The notes beneath the pieces are model-generated. The model did not search any database, had not been told where the DNA came from, and saw only the letters and a list, made by a program, of their open reading frames with translations. DNA of 64,000 nt, taken from NCBI GenBank assembly GCA_030220185.1, contig JASPKZ010002333.1:1054001-1118000 (forward strand). Direction: 5' to 3'. Made by a program: the position numbers and the translations under genes. This DNA comes from Diploptera punctata. Lineage: Eukaryota; Arthropoda; Insecta; Blattodea; Blaberidae. This document shows, piece after piece, positions 31,067 to 41,159 of this stretch (positions are counted from its first letter, which is position 1; each line of letters starts with the position of its first letter).

Positions 31067-31430
31067 CGAGGTAGCATGCTGCCTTGTCACGCAGCGCACA
31101 TGGGTTCGATCCCCGGTCGGGACAGTTTTTCTGGGTGAGGTTTTTATCGGGGTTTTTCCTCACCTGTAAGACAAATGTCAGGAAATCTTTAAGGCCCAAA
31201 CGGTCCCTGAAATGATATGGCCATCACAATCATCATCATTCATATTCATCTTAGATTAAGCTTAGGATTAGGGACTCTCCTGGTGCACCACTATCATCAT
31301 CATCATCACCTATCATATCATCAGTGCAATGTAACCCTGCCTTCCAGGTGCCCCAACCTCAGAAGTGGGTTACAAGTACGCCATGCCAAGAGAGAACACC
31401 AGGAATGTTGAAAGACAACCTGGGGCATTT
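31067..31430 (+). mobile_element. tRNA-derived SINE
   Basis: The head TCGAGGTAGCATGCTGCC (A-box-like) and GGGTTCGATCCCCGG (B-box) are followed by a body with 'GGTGAGGTTTTTATCGGGG', 'AAGGCCCAAACGGTCCC', a CATCAT-rich stretch and 'CAACCTCAGAAGTGGG'. The body wording is of a kind I recall from insect SINEs. The end is A-rich (ACAAAAAAAA near 31430). No TSD identified. Confidence 0.6.
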
Positions 31431-31439
31431 ACAAAAAAA

Positions 31440-32400
31440 AATCCAATGTGTTTTAAAAAATTTGCAAGAGTATGAACAAGTTTTCATACTGTAGGCTATA
31501 GATTGTTAGTTTCTGTTACAGAACAAATGATTTAAAAGCAGCAATGTTTGTAAATAATTAATAGCTTCAGTGCTGTATAAATCCTATTTTTACAGCCTAT
31601 GATGAGACATAACTATTTTTACATCATTATTTTAGTATTCTATAAGGCTAAATTAAATAAAATAATCCTCTTCCATACAAGTACTGGTATAAGGCCTGAT
31701 GCCCTGTTATGATCTTAAGGCTGGATTTTGAATCCACCTCTTATTTGGACGGCCCATATTTGTTACAAGACATACATAAAAAAATATGTGACCCAAAAAT
31801 CAAAACACTTTAAAAAACCTAACATTGAAATTAATGTACTCAGTCAAGCTATTCATATCCAATAGTTAATACAACTAAAGATATTTTTTTCCTAGGTAAA
31901 CATTTTTCACTTTGGTTGTAGGCCTATTATTTAAACACTGTTTCTGGAATCAATTATAATGAAAGAATGATTCAGTTGTGTATTAAAAATTGCTACTGAG
32001 TGAATAAACCTTTTCTGGAAATCTTTTTTCTTTGATTAATGTCTTCGTGTTTGACAAAAAAGTATTGAAATCTTTGAATATTCTCTTAGAAACGGAAAAT
32101 TCTGCAGATGTTACAATTTGATTGTATTATGGTCACTGAAAACTTGCCTTAGCCATGAGACATTTTATTTTTCAATCAGTGACATTGTATATCGGCTTTT
32201 AACATGTCTTGTGCCAAAAGAAATTTTACTCAACTTTAATCTCAAAATTCTCTCCTTAATTAAGAATATTTCCAAAATTTTTCTTCTTTTTTAATGTGAA
32301 GCAGCTCCATTACTTAAGTATATGATCGTGTTAATACTATATTATAATTCTTGGAGATAATTCAGCATTATCTTTTGAAATATATAAAAGGCAGTTATGT
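31440..32400. other. No recognised feature
   Basis: AT-rich intergenic DNA without frames or repeats that I can support. Confidence 0.3.
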
Positions 32401-32411
32401 CATGAGAGGGA

Positions 32412-33703
32412 CAGTCATTAAGTTTTGAGACTAAGCACATAGTGGCGCTGTGATGCACTATAGCGCATAGGTGGCGCTGTGGTATGGTACCTTATCAGTT
32501 AGTCTCTCATCCCAGCAAGAGACAGTTGAGTGCATGCACTGCAAGTAGAACTACGGTCTTTGTTGTGATGGTGATTTGAATGCAATGTTGGAACTTGAGA
32601 TGTCACAGTTAGAGCAACATCAAGTTCTGTCAGAAATTAGGCAAGACCGCTGCCTAAACTTTTCAAATGATGCAGCAAGTTTACGGTGAGTACACATTGA
32701 GTCACATGTTGTGTTTAGATGGCACTGACTTTTTTGCAAGGAAGAGACAGTTTGGAAGATGATGTGCATACTGGTCGGCCACAAATAATTCAAACTAAAC
32801 GAAAGATCGAAGAAGTTGTAACGTTGGTGTGTGCTAACCGCTCCCAGTCAGTAGACAATCTGGCAGCAGCGGTAGGGTTCAGCCATGGTACTTGCTATAA
32901 AATTCTGTCTCATAACCTGAACATGTCTCGTGTTACCCATGCACAGTGTGCCAAGAATCCTGTTACAAGGCCAACGTGATGACAGGATGACAATTTGTGG
33001 TGACTTCATTAGTAGTGCTGACGATGTTTCTCAACTGAATAAAAACTGGAGATGAAACATGGTGTTTCCTTTACGATCTGCAACTGAAATGACAATCCAC
33101 CATCTGCAAAACGCCATTATCACCACGACAGAAAAAACTGCGACAAGACAGATCAAAAGGCAAGGTGATGCTTGAACTGTTTTTTGATTCAAATGGAATT
33201 GTTTACATGGAATTCATATCAGAAGGTGCAACTGCTACAAAGAGATCCTGGGCTGTTTATGTGATTCAATTCACCGTAAGCGACCTCAGCTTTGGCGTAC
33301 AAAGAATTGGATGTTGCTATATGACAATGCTCCCGCACATCATTCTGTCCTTGTCCAAGGCAACAGGTGACAGTTTTGCCATATCCTCTGTACTCACCTG
33401 ATCTCGCACCATGCATTTTTATCTCTTTCCTCGCATGAAAGCAAACCTACATGGGCGTATATTTCATTCTTCCGAAGAGGTCATGACTGTCACAAGAGAA
33501 GCCATACGGGACCTCTTCATGCCAACATCTTTCAGCGGTGCTTCCAGCAACATTGGCAAATGTACATAACGACCAACAGAGACTATTTTGAGGGAAGATA
33601 TTGTTCTGTATAAGTGTATGCCGAGTTATTGGCATCTTGTGAGAAATCCAGATTCTTGTGGGTGCCTACCCTCCAGGCATAAAGTCTCAGAACTTAATGA
33701 CTG
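32412..33703 (+). mobile_element. Mariner transposon
   Basis: TIRs CAGTCATTAAGTTTTGAGAC (32412) and, inverted, CAGTCATTAAGTTCTGAGAC (33703). TA follows the right end; GA replaces TA at the left. The 1.29-kb length and the transposase remnants are standard for mariner. Its right end is 10 bp from a PLE fold-back. Confidence 0.85.
32580..33640 (+). pseudogene. Mariner transposase, decayed
   Basis: The plus frame 32719-32979 gives 'GRDSLEDDVHTGRPQI', 'NRSQSVDNLAAAVGFSHG' and 'LNMSRVTHA', the linker and second helix-turn-helix. Downstream, in other frames, come 'VMLELFFDSNGIVYMEFI' (33161-33220), the equivalent of 'LYDNAPAH' (33319-33340) and 'PYSPDLAP..FLFP' (33388-33430). At least four frameshifts. 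The catalytic Asp residues can be recognised only piecewise. Confidence 0.75.
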
Positions 33704-33712
33704 TAGTAGTAT

Positions 33713-34162
33713 GTAGGAAATAACACTATGAGGTTTCTTTTAATTATTGTGAGTTGAATATTTTGACTCACCTCATATTTCTTGATTTTTGTGCAGACCG
33801 GTTTTGTCGCTTTTGTGCGACATTGTCAATACATTCCAACTGTTATTTTGTGGTTGTCCATCCTTAAGTTGATTTCTACTCCTTTTGCTGGCTGACCGAT
33901 GAACTTCCAAATCAAATTTTTTTTCTCTTTCTCCGGGAATTTCAAAATTCATGGTTAAGAATAAAGGAATCTGCAAAAAAAAAAAAAAGAAAACCATGAA
34001 TTTTGGAAGTTCATCGGTCAGCCAGCAGAGGGAACAGAAATCAATTTACAGGATGGATAACTGCAAAACATTGTTGGAATGCATCGAAAATGTCGTGCAA
34101 AAGCGATGAAACCGGTCTGCATAAAAATCAAGAAATATGAGGTGAGTCAAAATATCCAACTC
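33713..34162. mobile_element. PLE-type fold-back, 3' end only
   Basis: The left end carries the inverted tail GGAAATAACACTATGAGGTT. Arms at about 33738-33950 (minus) and 33990-34162 (plus) both encode 'MNFEIPGE'/'MNFGS' PLE C-terminal residues and both end GTGAGTCAAAAT. An A15 run separates the arms. The plus arm has a degenerate hammerhead-like stretch (GTCGTGCAAAAGCGATGAAA). Confidence 0.65.
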
Positions 34163-35218
34163 ATTAATAACTAGAGCGAGGATTTTTATGAAATTTCATG
34201 TTTTAAACTAGTGGTCAGACAGCGCTGAGACAAAGTATCTTTACATTTTATGATATGTAGAATCAAATAAGACCTTCATATTTTTTCATATTTCATAATA
34301 TTTTGGCGAAATGTTCATATTTCTGTAAAAATTTAATATTCCTTCATATTTTTCAACTTTCAATTTTTTTAAATAAAATTTCTACTAATTCGTTAGAAAC
34401 ATTTTTGGAGTGACTGTAGTTTTGAAATTTTTTGATAATGTAATATGGTAGACAGCGAAAATTCCTAAGTATCCCATCTGGAACAAGATAAATAGATTTG
34501 ATAAAATAAAATAATTGAAAAAAGGAGAGATGGAATACCAAGTGGAGGATTTTGTCCGAAACTACAGAAAAAGAACAGGGATTTCCTAATCTGAGACAAG
34601 AACATGAATAAGTATAATAACAATGTTATAATTATAACCACCCACTCTTTATTCTCATGTAGAAACCTATTCCTTTTTGCTACCTAAGGACAGTCCTTAT
34701 TTTATGAATGGATTACAGTATTTAAATGTAGGTAAGACTGATGCTGCTAGACTTGAAGCTGTGCTGTGAAATAAGGTCTTGCTCCACAGTTTATGAAATT
34801 AGTAAAGTTCTTGTAGGTAAGGCCAATATTATTCTCACATCAAACTATCATATATGTAGTGCAGTACATGATTACTCCCATATCATCAAATGATGTGGAG
34901 CATACTTTTTGATCGTACAAAATAATTCTGACAGACAGGCGTTAAAAAATATATAAAAAGTTCCTAACTCTGTATTATGAACAGAATTGATAATTTGATT
35001 ATTCAAAGCACATGCATGCATACATACTGTGCTCGGGCAAATTTCATGGAAAAAACTAATGACAAAATAATTCTAACTACATTTCACTATGTTCATACGT
35101 GTAATGTATAGGATTAAAAATAATTGTAATTGCAAAGAGAGAGTTGAAATACTCCCTAGAATTATTTGTGGATTAATTTATTTTAACATCTTGTTTCTCC
35201 AAATATGACATTCAGTAC

Positions 35219-35485
35219 TTGGTCTACTGCGATGGGCAGGACATGTGGCACGAATGGGAGAATGAAAGACATGCATGGAAGCTTCTTGTAGGAAAACCAG
35301 AGGGAAAATGCCCAGTTGGTAGACCTAGAATGAAGTGGGAGAATAACATTAACCATGATTTGAGGGAATTAGATTATAGAGGGGATGATTGGAAAACATT
35401 GGCTCAGGATTGGGATGTATGGAGAGCTTATGTCCATGTGGCTATGAACCTGCAGGTTCGATTGTGCCAGTGAGTTAGTTAGTTA
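35219..35485 (+). pseudogene. Non-LTR retrotransposon C-terminal fragment
   Basis: An open frame: 'HAWKLLVGKPEGKCPVGRPR', 'MKWENNINHDLRELDY', 'WKTLAQDWDVWRAYVHVAMN', then TGA and (GTTA)n. This is the conserved end of the RT ORF of the LINE family seen five times in this window. It is a 5'-truncated tail, not a gene. Confidence 0.75.
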
Positions 35486-35799
35486 GGACTTGGTCTATGT
35501 GTGTTCTGATTCATCCAATTTAATGTTATTATGACATTTATATATACTGGAATTCATAATCTTTATGCAAGGTAAATAGAAGTCATCCAAACTGTACCTA
35601 CTCTAAATTTTGTCAGTGGTATATTCGATGGAAGCAAGTTACAACGGTTACTATGTTTTGTTTTTTATTTATGTTTGGATTTCGTAATTAAATATCATTA
35701 GTAATATTTAATTTTAGGAAGTTACATTTTGAGGTTATTTTAATTATATTATTTTTGGTCTGGACATCTTACCTCAATATTAATGTTGATTTGTTCTTG

Positions 35800-35833
35800 G
35801 ACATGTTTCAAAACAATTCTGTTTTATCGTCAG
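35800..35833 (-). ncRNA. Hammerhead-ribozyme-like core, left arm
   Basis: CTGACGA, T, AAAACA/TGTTTT stem with GAAT loop, GAAA, then ACATGT (2-bp stem III) and C. All core bases are present. Identical to the copy at 36975. Confidence 0.5.
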
Positions 35834-35849
35834 CTTTCCCAGACTGGTT

Positions 35850-36185
35850 TTATTTATGTTGCACCACCTGGATGTCGATGTCAGCTCCATCCTGTGGTTG
35901 GCCAAAGAACCCCCAAACAATGTCACCCTCCATCGGAATATCAAAATTCATAACTCTGTTTCTGTTCTTCTGAATATAAATTTTTTCCCAAATAGTCAGC
36001 TCTTTTGTATTTTCTAACTGTTTTAATAATTTAGTGTCTGAATTTATATTATGTTTTTCAGACCAAACATGAGCAGCAACTGCAGATTTTTCAATTTCTC
36101 CATTTTTAATATTTCTTATGTGTTCTTTGGTTCTAATTTTTAGGTTTCTTTTTGTTTTCCCTATATATATCTTTTCACAACCCAT
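35850..36185 (-). pseudogene. PLE GIY-YIG protein fragment, 3' arm
   Basis: 111 codons: 'GCEKIYIGKTKRNLKIRTKE', 'EIEKSAVAAHVWSEKHNI', 'KELTIWEKIYIQKN', 'VMNFDIPMEGD'. The GIY-YIG nuclease motif is complete in this arm, and upstream 'KKSGIYQIECM' continues it. RT is missing, so it is non-functional as a retroelement protein. Confidence 0.75.
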
Positions 36186-36479
36186 GCATTCAATTTGATA
36201 TATTCCTGACTTTTTATTTTTATCAGTTTTTTCATTTTTGTTGGTTTTTATTAGTTTATTTAAACTGTAGTTATTTTTTGGTGCTAATTTAATATTAAAC
36301 TTCTCAAATATATTTTGAAATTTATTATGTACATAAATTTATTATGTACATAATAAATTTCAAAATATATTTGAGAAGTTTAATATATTTTGAAATTTAT
36401 TATGTACATAAATTTATTATGTACATAATAAATTTCAAAATATATTTGAGAAGTTTAATATTAAATGTACATAATAAAT

Positions 36480-36850
36480 TTCAAAATATATTTGAGAAGT
36501 TTAATATTAAATTAGCACCAAAAAATAACTACAGTTTAAATAAACTAATAAAAACCAACAAAAATGAAAAAACTGATAAAAATAAAAAGTCAGGAATATA
36601 TCAAATTGAATGCATGGGTTGTGAAAAGATATATATAGGGAAAACAAAAAGAAACCTAAAAATTAGAACCAAAGAACACATAAGAAATATTAAGAATGGA
36701 GAAATTGAAAAATCTGCAGTTGCTGCTCATGTTTGGTCTGAAAAACATAATATAAATTCAGACACTAAATTATTAAAACAGTTAGAAAATACAAAAGAGC
36801 TGACTATTTGGGAAAACATTTATATCAGAAGAACAGAAACAGAGTTATGA
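36480..36850 (+). pseudogene. PLE GIY-YIG protein fragment, inverted arm
   Basis: The same protein region as the left arm: 'FNIKLAPKNNYSLNKLI', 'KSGIYQIECMGCEKIYIG', 'KELTIWENIYI'. A small deletion near 36826 shifts the frame just before the end. The 168-codon frame seen from 36344 includes translated palindrome junction sequence and is not a real N-terminus. Confidence 0.75.
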
Positions 36851-36974
36851 ATTTTGATATTCCGATGGAGGGTGACCTTGTTTGGGGGTTCTTTGGCCAA
36901 CCACAGGATGGAGCTGACATCGACATCCAGGTGGTGCAACATAATGCAACATAAATAAAACCAGTCTGGGAAAG

Positions 36975-37008
36975 CTGACGATAAAACAGAATTGTTTTGA
37001 AACATGTC
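36975..37008 (+). ncRNA. Hammerhead-ribozyme-like core, right arm
   Basis: The same 34-nt core as the left arm in opposite orientation: CTGACGA, one T, a 6-bp stem II, GAAA, a minimal palindromic stem III ACATGT, C at the cleavage position. Confidence 0.5.
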
Positions 37009-37127
37009 CAAGAACAAATCAACATTAATATTGAGGTAAGATGTCCAGACCAAAAATAATATAAATATCATTAGATAAATTAATTGATCACGTTTTATAT
37101 AAACCCAGTATTAATTTATTGAAATAA

Positions 37128-37412
37128 AGTGTCAAACTACAGGCTTGGGAGGCCCTTGGGGTAGATGGATGTTAAGACTTCCACATTTCTAGACAATCTC
37201 CAAGGGATGTCCACTGGGTTCTCAGTCCTGCGTGACAGCCCCTTTGTCCCAGAATATGCACCTGGTACTCATTTAAATTAAGAGCTGAGTAGACTCTAGG
37301 GCTATGATGCCGCCAGAAGGTTTGGTCCAGCTAAAACCTTACCCCATTGAGACTCAAACCCACGACCATCCGACTTGTTAGCATGATTCCTCACATAATA
37401 CACTTCAATGTG
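37128..37412 (-). mobile_element. tRNA-derived SINE, same family as 41315
   Basis: Shares 'GGAGGCCCTTGGGGTAG', 'CCTGCGTGACAGCCCC', 'TGGTACTCATTT' and a minus-strand tRNA-like head at the right end (GACTCAAACCCACGACC). Diverged from the 41315 copy. TSD not found. Confidence 0.65.
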
Positions 37413-38229
37413 AGCCATTTAAATTGCTTCAAATCATGAACATGATATTTTATTGATAAGAATCAATAAAACCTCAATGTTAAAAATTCCAAAATTTATT
37501 ATATTAAATGATATTTTATATTCAGTTAGAAGTAATGAAAAATTAATTAAAATGGAAATACAGTGAAACTTTTGATTTCCTGAGCTATAAAAAGGTCCTC
37601 TTGTCTCATTTGCATGCTGGTATGTATACCCATAATTATACAGGGCTTGTGTATATAAATACGTGTAAAAAGTTGAAAAAATAGTAGCTTCATAATATGT
37701 TTGTGTCCTAATTTTCATATTTTGCAATTATGATTTCATATTTTAGTATAATTTTCTTCATATAATTCCTCGCTCTATTAATAACTGATAAAGCATAATG
37801 ACACAATTTTAGGAACAGAAGGGCTATCATTATGAAAGTATGGTACCATAGAATGAAGTATCACTTGATCTTTGGATCCATTGGTAGCCTTGAATTTCAT
37901 TTTGTAATATCTATGGTAAACTAATAGACAAATTTTAACTTTTTTTTTTTTTTGCTCCTTTGAATGGAAATAGGTGTTCATTTAAAATTCAACCCTGCTA
38001 AATCCAAATCTGGAATTGGGAATGCTGTGTTACCTCTATTTTCTTCAATTTTCATTTTTAAGTTTTAAAAAAATCAATTTCCTTTGTAATACTACATAAA
38101 AATTTGAAATCATTTTTGTTTCTTTGATCATTAAATTAAATGTACATATTGAAGTGAATAAGTGTGAAATAAATAAATTAAAAAAATAAGTCTCTGCTAA
38201 GAAAAAAATTCATTCTAAAAAAATTTTTT

Positions 38230-38540
38230 TTTACTCACATTTTTTTCTTGGACTCTTCTATTTGTAACTGCCACCAGAAATATCTTCCTGAAGTTTCAAT
38301 AATAGTCTCTTAACATATTCTATATGATTTTCCTGCGTACCGGTACTTATTTTCCATGACAGAAATATCCTGGTGAAATCTTTTACTGTATTCGTCACTA
38401 ACTGAACCCTAGCACAAATGTGAGGTAAGAAGTTATATTTACAAGGATGTATTGCATCCCAAAAGCTGGTAAGACTTCAGCAAGTTCCTAATAAGTTCCT
38501 TGTGATTGTTCTTCACATCTCCAACAAAAATTGAAGTATA
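38230..38540 (-). pseudogene. Fragment of a multicopy arthropod protein of unknown function
   Basis: Minus-strand frames, joined across shifts, contain 'VGDVKNNHKELIRNLLKSY' and 'SDEYSKRFHQDISVMENKY'. I recall near-identical 'VSDEHGERFHQDI' and 'NHKAENY' segments in many uncharacterised, apparently mobile, arthropod proteins. There is no known biochemical role, and in-frame stops make this copy dead. The identification is from memory only. Confidence 0.45.
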
Positions 38541-38700
38541 CTTTTTTTTTGTTTGAACAAGTTTGTGTGAAAGGTTTGTAAGTACCAAACACTTACTCCA
38601 TCTGTGGAAGATGATGTTTGTAATTTGTAAGCCGCTTTAAATATGCCTTTGCTATTTAATGTATAATTTATTATCTCTATGTGAACTTAGTTTCATTTTT
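38541..38700. other. No recognised feature
   Basis: Short AT-rich spacer. Confidence 0.25.
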
Positions 38701-38709
38701 TCGATGTTT

Positions 38710-38975
38710 TTATATCAAAAGAAGCCATACTGGCTTTAAATGTAATGTAAAATTCCCAAATAAATGTCTTCTTAATAAAGAAGCCACCATTTGCATGATA
38801 GAAGCAAAGGTTTCATAACATTTGGTGTGTGAGAATTAATAGCATATATAAGAGAAAAATTTGCATTTAGATTGGAACTTGCTCAGATAGCTCAGTCGGT
38901 AGAGTCTTGGCCTAGAAAGTGAAAAGTTCTGGGTTCAAGCCGCAATCTGAACATATAATTTTTCTTTTCAAATAT
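38710..38975 (+). repeat. Decayed tRNA-like retroposon unit
   Basis: Linker 'AAGCCATACTGGCTTTAAAT', TGTCTTCTTAATAAAGAAGC and GAGAAAAATTTGC, followed at 38881-38952 by a tRNA-like domain with a damaged anticodon and acceptor stem, then AATTTTTCTTTTCAAAT. An older relative of the 39.9-kb array. Confidence 0.6.
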
Positions 38976-38979
38976 TACT

Positions 38980-39870
38980 TTTATTTGTTTATGTCTTACA
39001 AATTACAAACTCTCTATCAAGGCCTGTCCACATTTCAATTTATGATTGGCTGGTCTGCTATTGTTAAAAAATAATTCTTAATTTGCATTGTTAATATATA
39101 TCAAAGGGACACCTTGAATGTGAAAAGATATGTGAGGGCGTGAATTTCCTGAAATCCGTTCCGTAGTGGGAATGGCAAGTTGGTTTTCATTGGTCAGGTT
39201 ACTGTTCTAAGATAGTATATTTTTAAAGTTTGATCATAATGTGATTAGATCTTAATGTGAAACATGTGCAGTGATGCTTGGTTATTTAATTCCAATTCTG
39301 GAATTTTATTTAATGTTGTGAAAACATAGAAGTTTAATTAAAACAAAATTAAGTGAATAAGTATATTTTATTTAAACTATTACAATCTCATTGCTCTTAA
39401 AATTTATTGAAAACTGTTGTGTTGTAAATTGAACTGATGACTGTTAATTTGCCATTTATGGTCTTCTAATCTAAGTTTTATGGTCTTCTGAGCTTAAAAT
39501 ATAATAGGTAAAACATTTCCTGATCCTGATCGACTCTATGTTATATTATTTACCTATGAATTATTTGAAGAATAGTATACACTCTAATTCAACCCAGGAA
39601 GTTACTGTGTGTTTGGAATAGGGAACTGGGTTGTCATTTTAACAGTATTTTCTTGAGAGAAATCCTTATATAAAACTGAAGATTGCAACACAGCAGGTAC
39701 ATAGTTGTAAGTTGTAGCCATCCAAACCACCCCCTCTTAAAGAAAACAACAGTTACCACTTGTCACTGAGCTCATGTGTATCTGTACTATCCTTTGTGAA
39801 AGTGTCGACTCTCATATTTACTATAAAACTAGTTTGCATGCCGTAAAAGAAAAAGTATGTTTTTTAAAAT
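38980..39870. other. No recognised feature
   Basis: Intergenic AT-rich DNA. Confidence 0.25.
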
Positions 39871-39902
39871 GTATAGTACATATTTGAAGAGAAAAATTAT
39901 AC

Positions 39903-39975
39903 GCTCAGACCGGGACTTGAACCCGGGACCCTTGGTTCTCTAGACCAAGTGCTCTACCAACTGAGCTACCTGAGC
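39903..39975 (-). tRNA. tRNA-like domain, array unit
   Basis: Acceptor GCTCAGG/TCTGAGC, D-arm GCTC..GAGC, 6-bp anticodon stem CTTGGT/ACCAAG with loop CTAGAGA (slot AGA, U33 present), T-arm CCGGGTTCAAGTCCCGG. A serine-type slot but without the long variable arm of a real tRNA-Ser. Confidence 0.5.
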
Positions 39976-40327
39976 AAGTACCGATCTAAACGCAAATCTT
40001 TCTCTATATACATTGTAATTCCCATCCACCAAATGCTGTGAAGCCATGCTTCTATCTTGCAAATGGCGGCTCCTTTATTAAGAAGACATATCAGTCCCGG
40101 TCTGAGCGTATAATTTTTCTCTTCAAATATGATTTATCCATCATTGAGATGTACGAAATCAATAATAAAAACTTGGAAAAAGCCGTACTGGCTGTAATGT
40201 ATAATTCCCAAATATGTCTTCTTAATAAAGGAGTCGCCATTTGCAAGATAGAAGCATGGCTTCACAGCATTTGGTGGATGGGAATTACAATGTATATAGA
40301 GAAAGATTTGCGTTTAGATCGGTACTT

Positions 40328-40400
40328 GCTCAGGTAGCTCAGTTGGTAGAGCACTTGGTCTAGAGAACCAAGGGTCCCGGGTTCAAGTCCCGGTCTGAGC
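40328..40400 (+). tRNA. tRNA-like domain, array unit
   Basis: The same 73 nt as the copy at 39903, in the opposite orientation. Confidence 0.5.
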
Positions 40401-40620
40401 GTATAATTTTTCTCTTCAAATATGATTTATCCATCATTGAGATGTACGAAATCAATAATAAAAACTTGGAAAAAGCCGTACTGGCTGTAATGTATAATTC
40501 CCAAATATGTCTTCTTAATAAAGGAGCCGCCATTTGCAAGATAGAAGCATGGCTTCACAGCATTTGGTGGATGGGAATTACAATGTATATAGAGAAAGAT
40601 TTGCGTTTAGAGCGGTACTT

Positions 40621-40693
40621 GCTCAGGTAGCTCAGTTGGTAGAGCACTTGGTCTAGAGAACCAAGGGTCCCGGGTTCAAGTCCCGGTCTGAGC
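40621..40693 (+). tRNA. tRNA-like domain, array unit
   Basis: Direct tandem copy 293 bp after the previous one, identical. Confidence 0.5.
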
Positions 40694-41159
40694 GTATAAT
40701 TTTTCTCTTCAAATATGATTTATCCATCATTGAGATGTACGAAATCAATAATAAAAAAAGTATAGTACATAGATTTGGTAAAAGTACTGCTAACCTTGTC
40801 CCTCCTCCCCTCCCTAAATAAACAAATACCGTTATTATGATTTTGGCAACATCTGTATGTAGGGGTATACTGGCGTAGCCCATAAGGTCTGTAGTAACTT
40901 TCTGGGTTGAATTAGAGTGTAGCTTATTTAAATTGAATAAAAACAAATAAGCATGTTGATACTAAATTGTGCCAGATATGAGAAATATTCACACTTTTTT
41001 TATCCTACCTTGGACTGGATACGAAGTATTCACCCAGGTTAATAATGCATATTTTCTTTTTTGTGAGCAATTCCACAAAGTTGTTATCATGAATGATCTC
41101 AGATTTGTGGCCAATAAATATATATTTTTTAACTTATATCACTGAGTTTTAGGACATTT

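Larger units (their letters stand above)
35702..37061. mobile_element. Penelope-like element, palindrome with 13-bp TSD
   Basis: TAAATATCATTAG lies at 35689-35701 and 37062-37074. The arms, about 35740-36330 (minus) and 36470-37061 (plus), are near-identical and separated by three short alternating inversions of an AATTTATTATGTACATAA block (36315-36480). The left end has the PLE tail. Both arms carry the GIY-YIG region and a hammerhead-like core. Confidence 0.85.
34173..37776. mobile_element. Unclassified TIR transposon with 10-bp TSD
   Basis: ATTAATAACT lies at 34163-34172 and 37777-37786. Termini are AGAGCGAGGATTTTTATGAA and, inverted, AGAGCGAGGAATTATATGAA. Sub-terminal TTCATATTT motifs recur near both ends (34278-34355 and 37713-37740). 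A 9-10 bp TSD would suit a Mutator-like element, but no transposase is recognised. A LINE tail, a PLE fold-back and a SINE are nested inside. Confidence 0.6.
39883..40759. mobile_element. tRNA-like fold-back array with 12-bp TSD
   Basis: GTATAGTACATA lies at 39871-39882 and 40760-40771. It begins with one minus-strand unit (tRNA-like 39903-39975), switches strand near 40089, and continues with plus-strand units of period 293 bp (tRNA-like at 40328-40400 and 40621-40693). It ends in the tail GAAATCAATAATAAAAAAA. Confidence 0.85.

Noticed and set aside
33800..34130. Hammerhead core in the 33.7 and 55.4-kb fold-backs
   Set aside because: A GTCGC/GCGAC stem and GAAACCGGTC exist, but the CTGANGA block is TTGACAA or ATCGAAA, too degraded to call.
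36344..36479. N-terminal extension of the PLE frame at 36344
   Set aside because: It is translated palindrome junction sequence (repeated TTATGTACATAA), not native protein.
23397..40693. Genuine nuclear tRNA genes
   Set aside because: Extra-long anticodon stem, missing U33 in several, serine-type slots without a long variable arm, and location inside TSD-bounded repeats.
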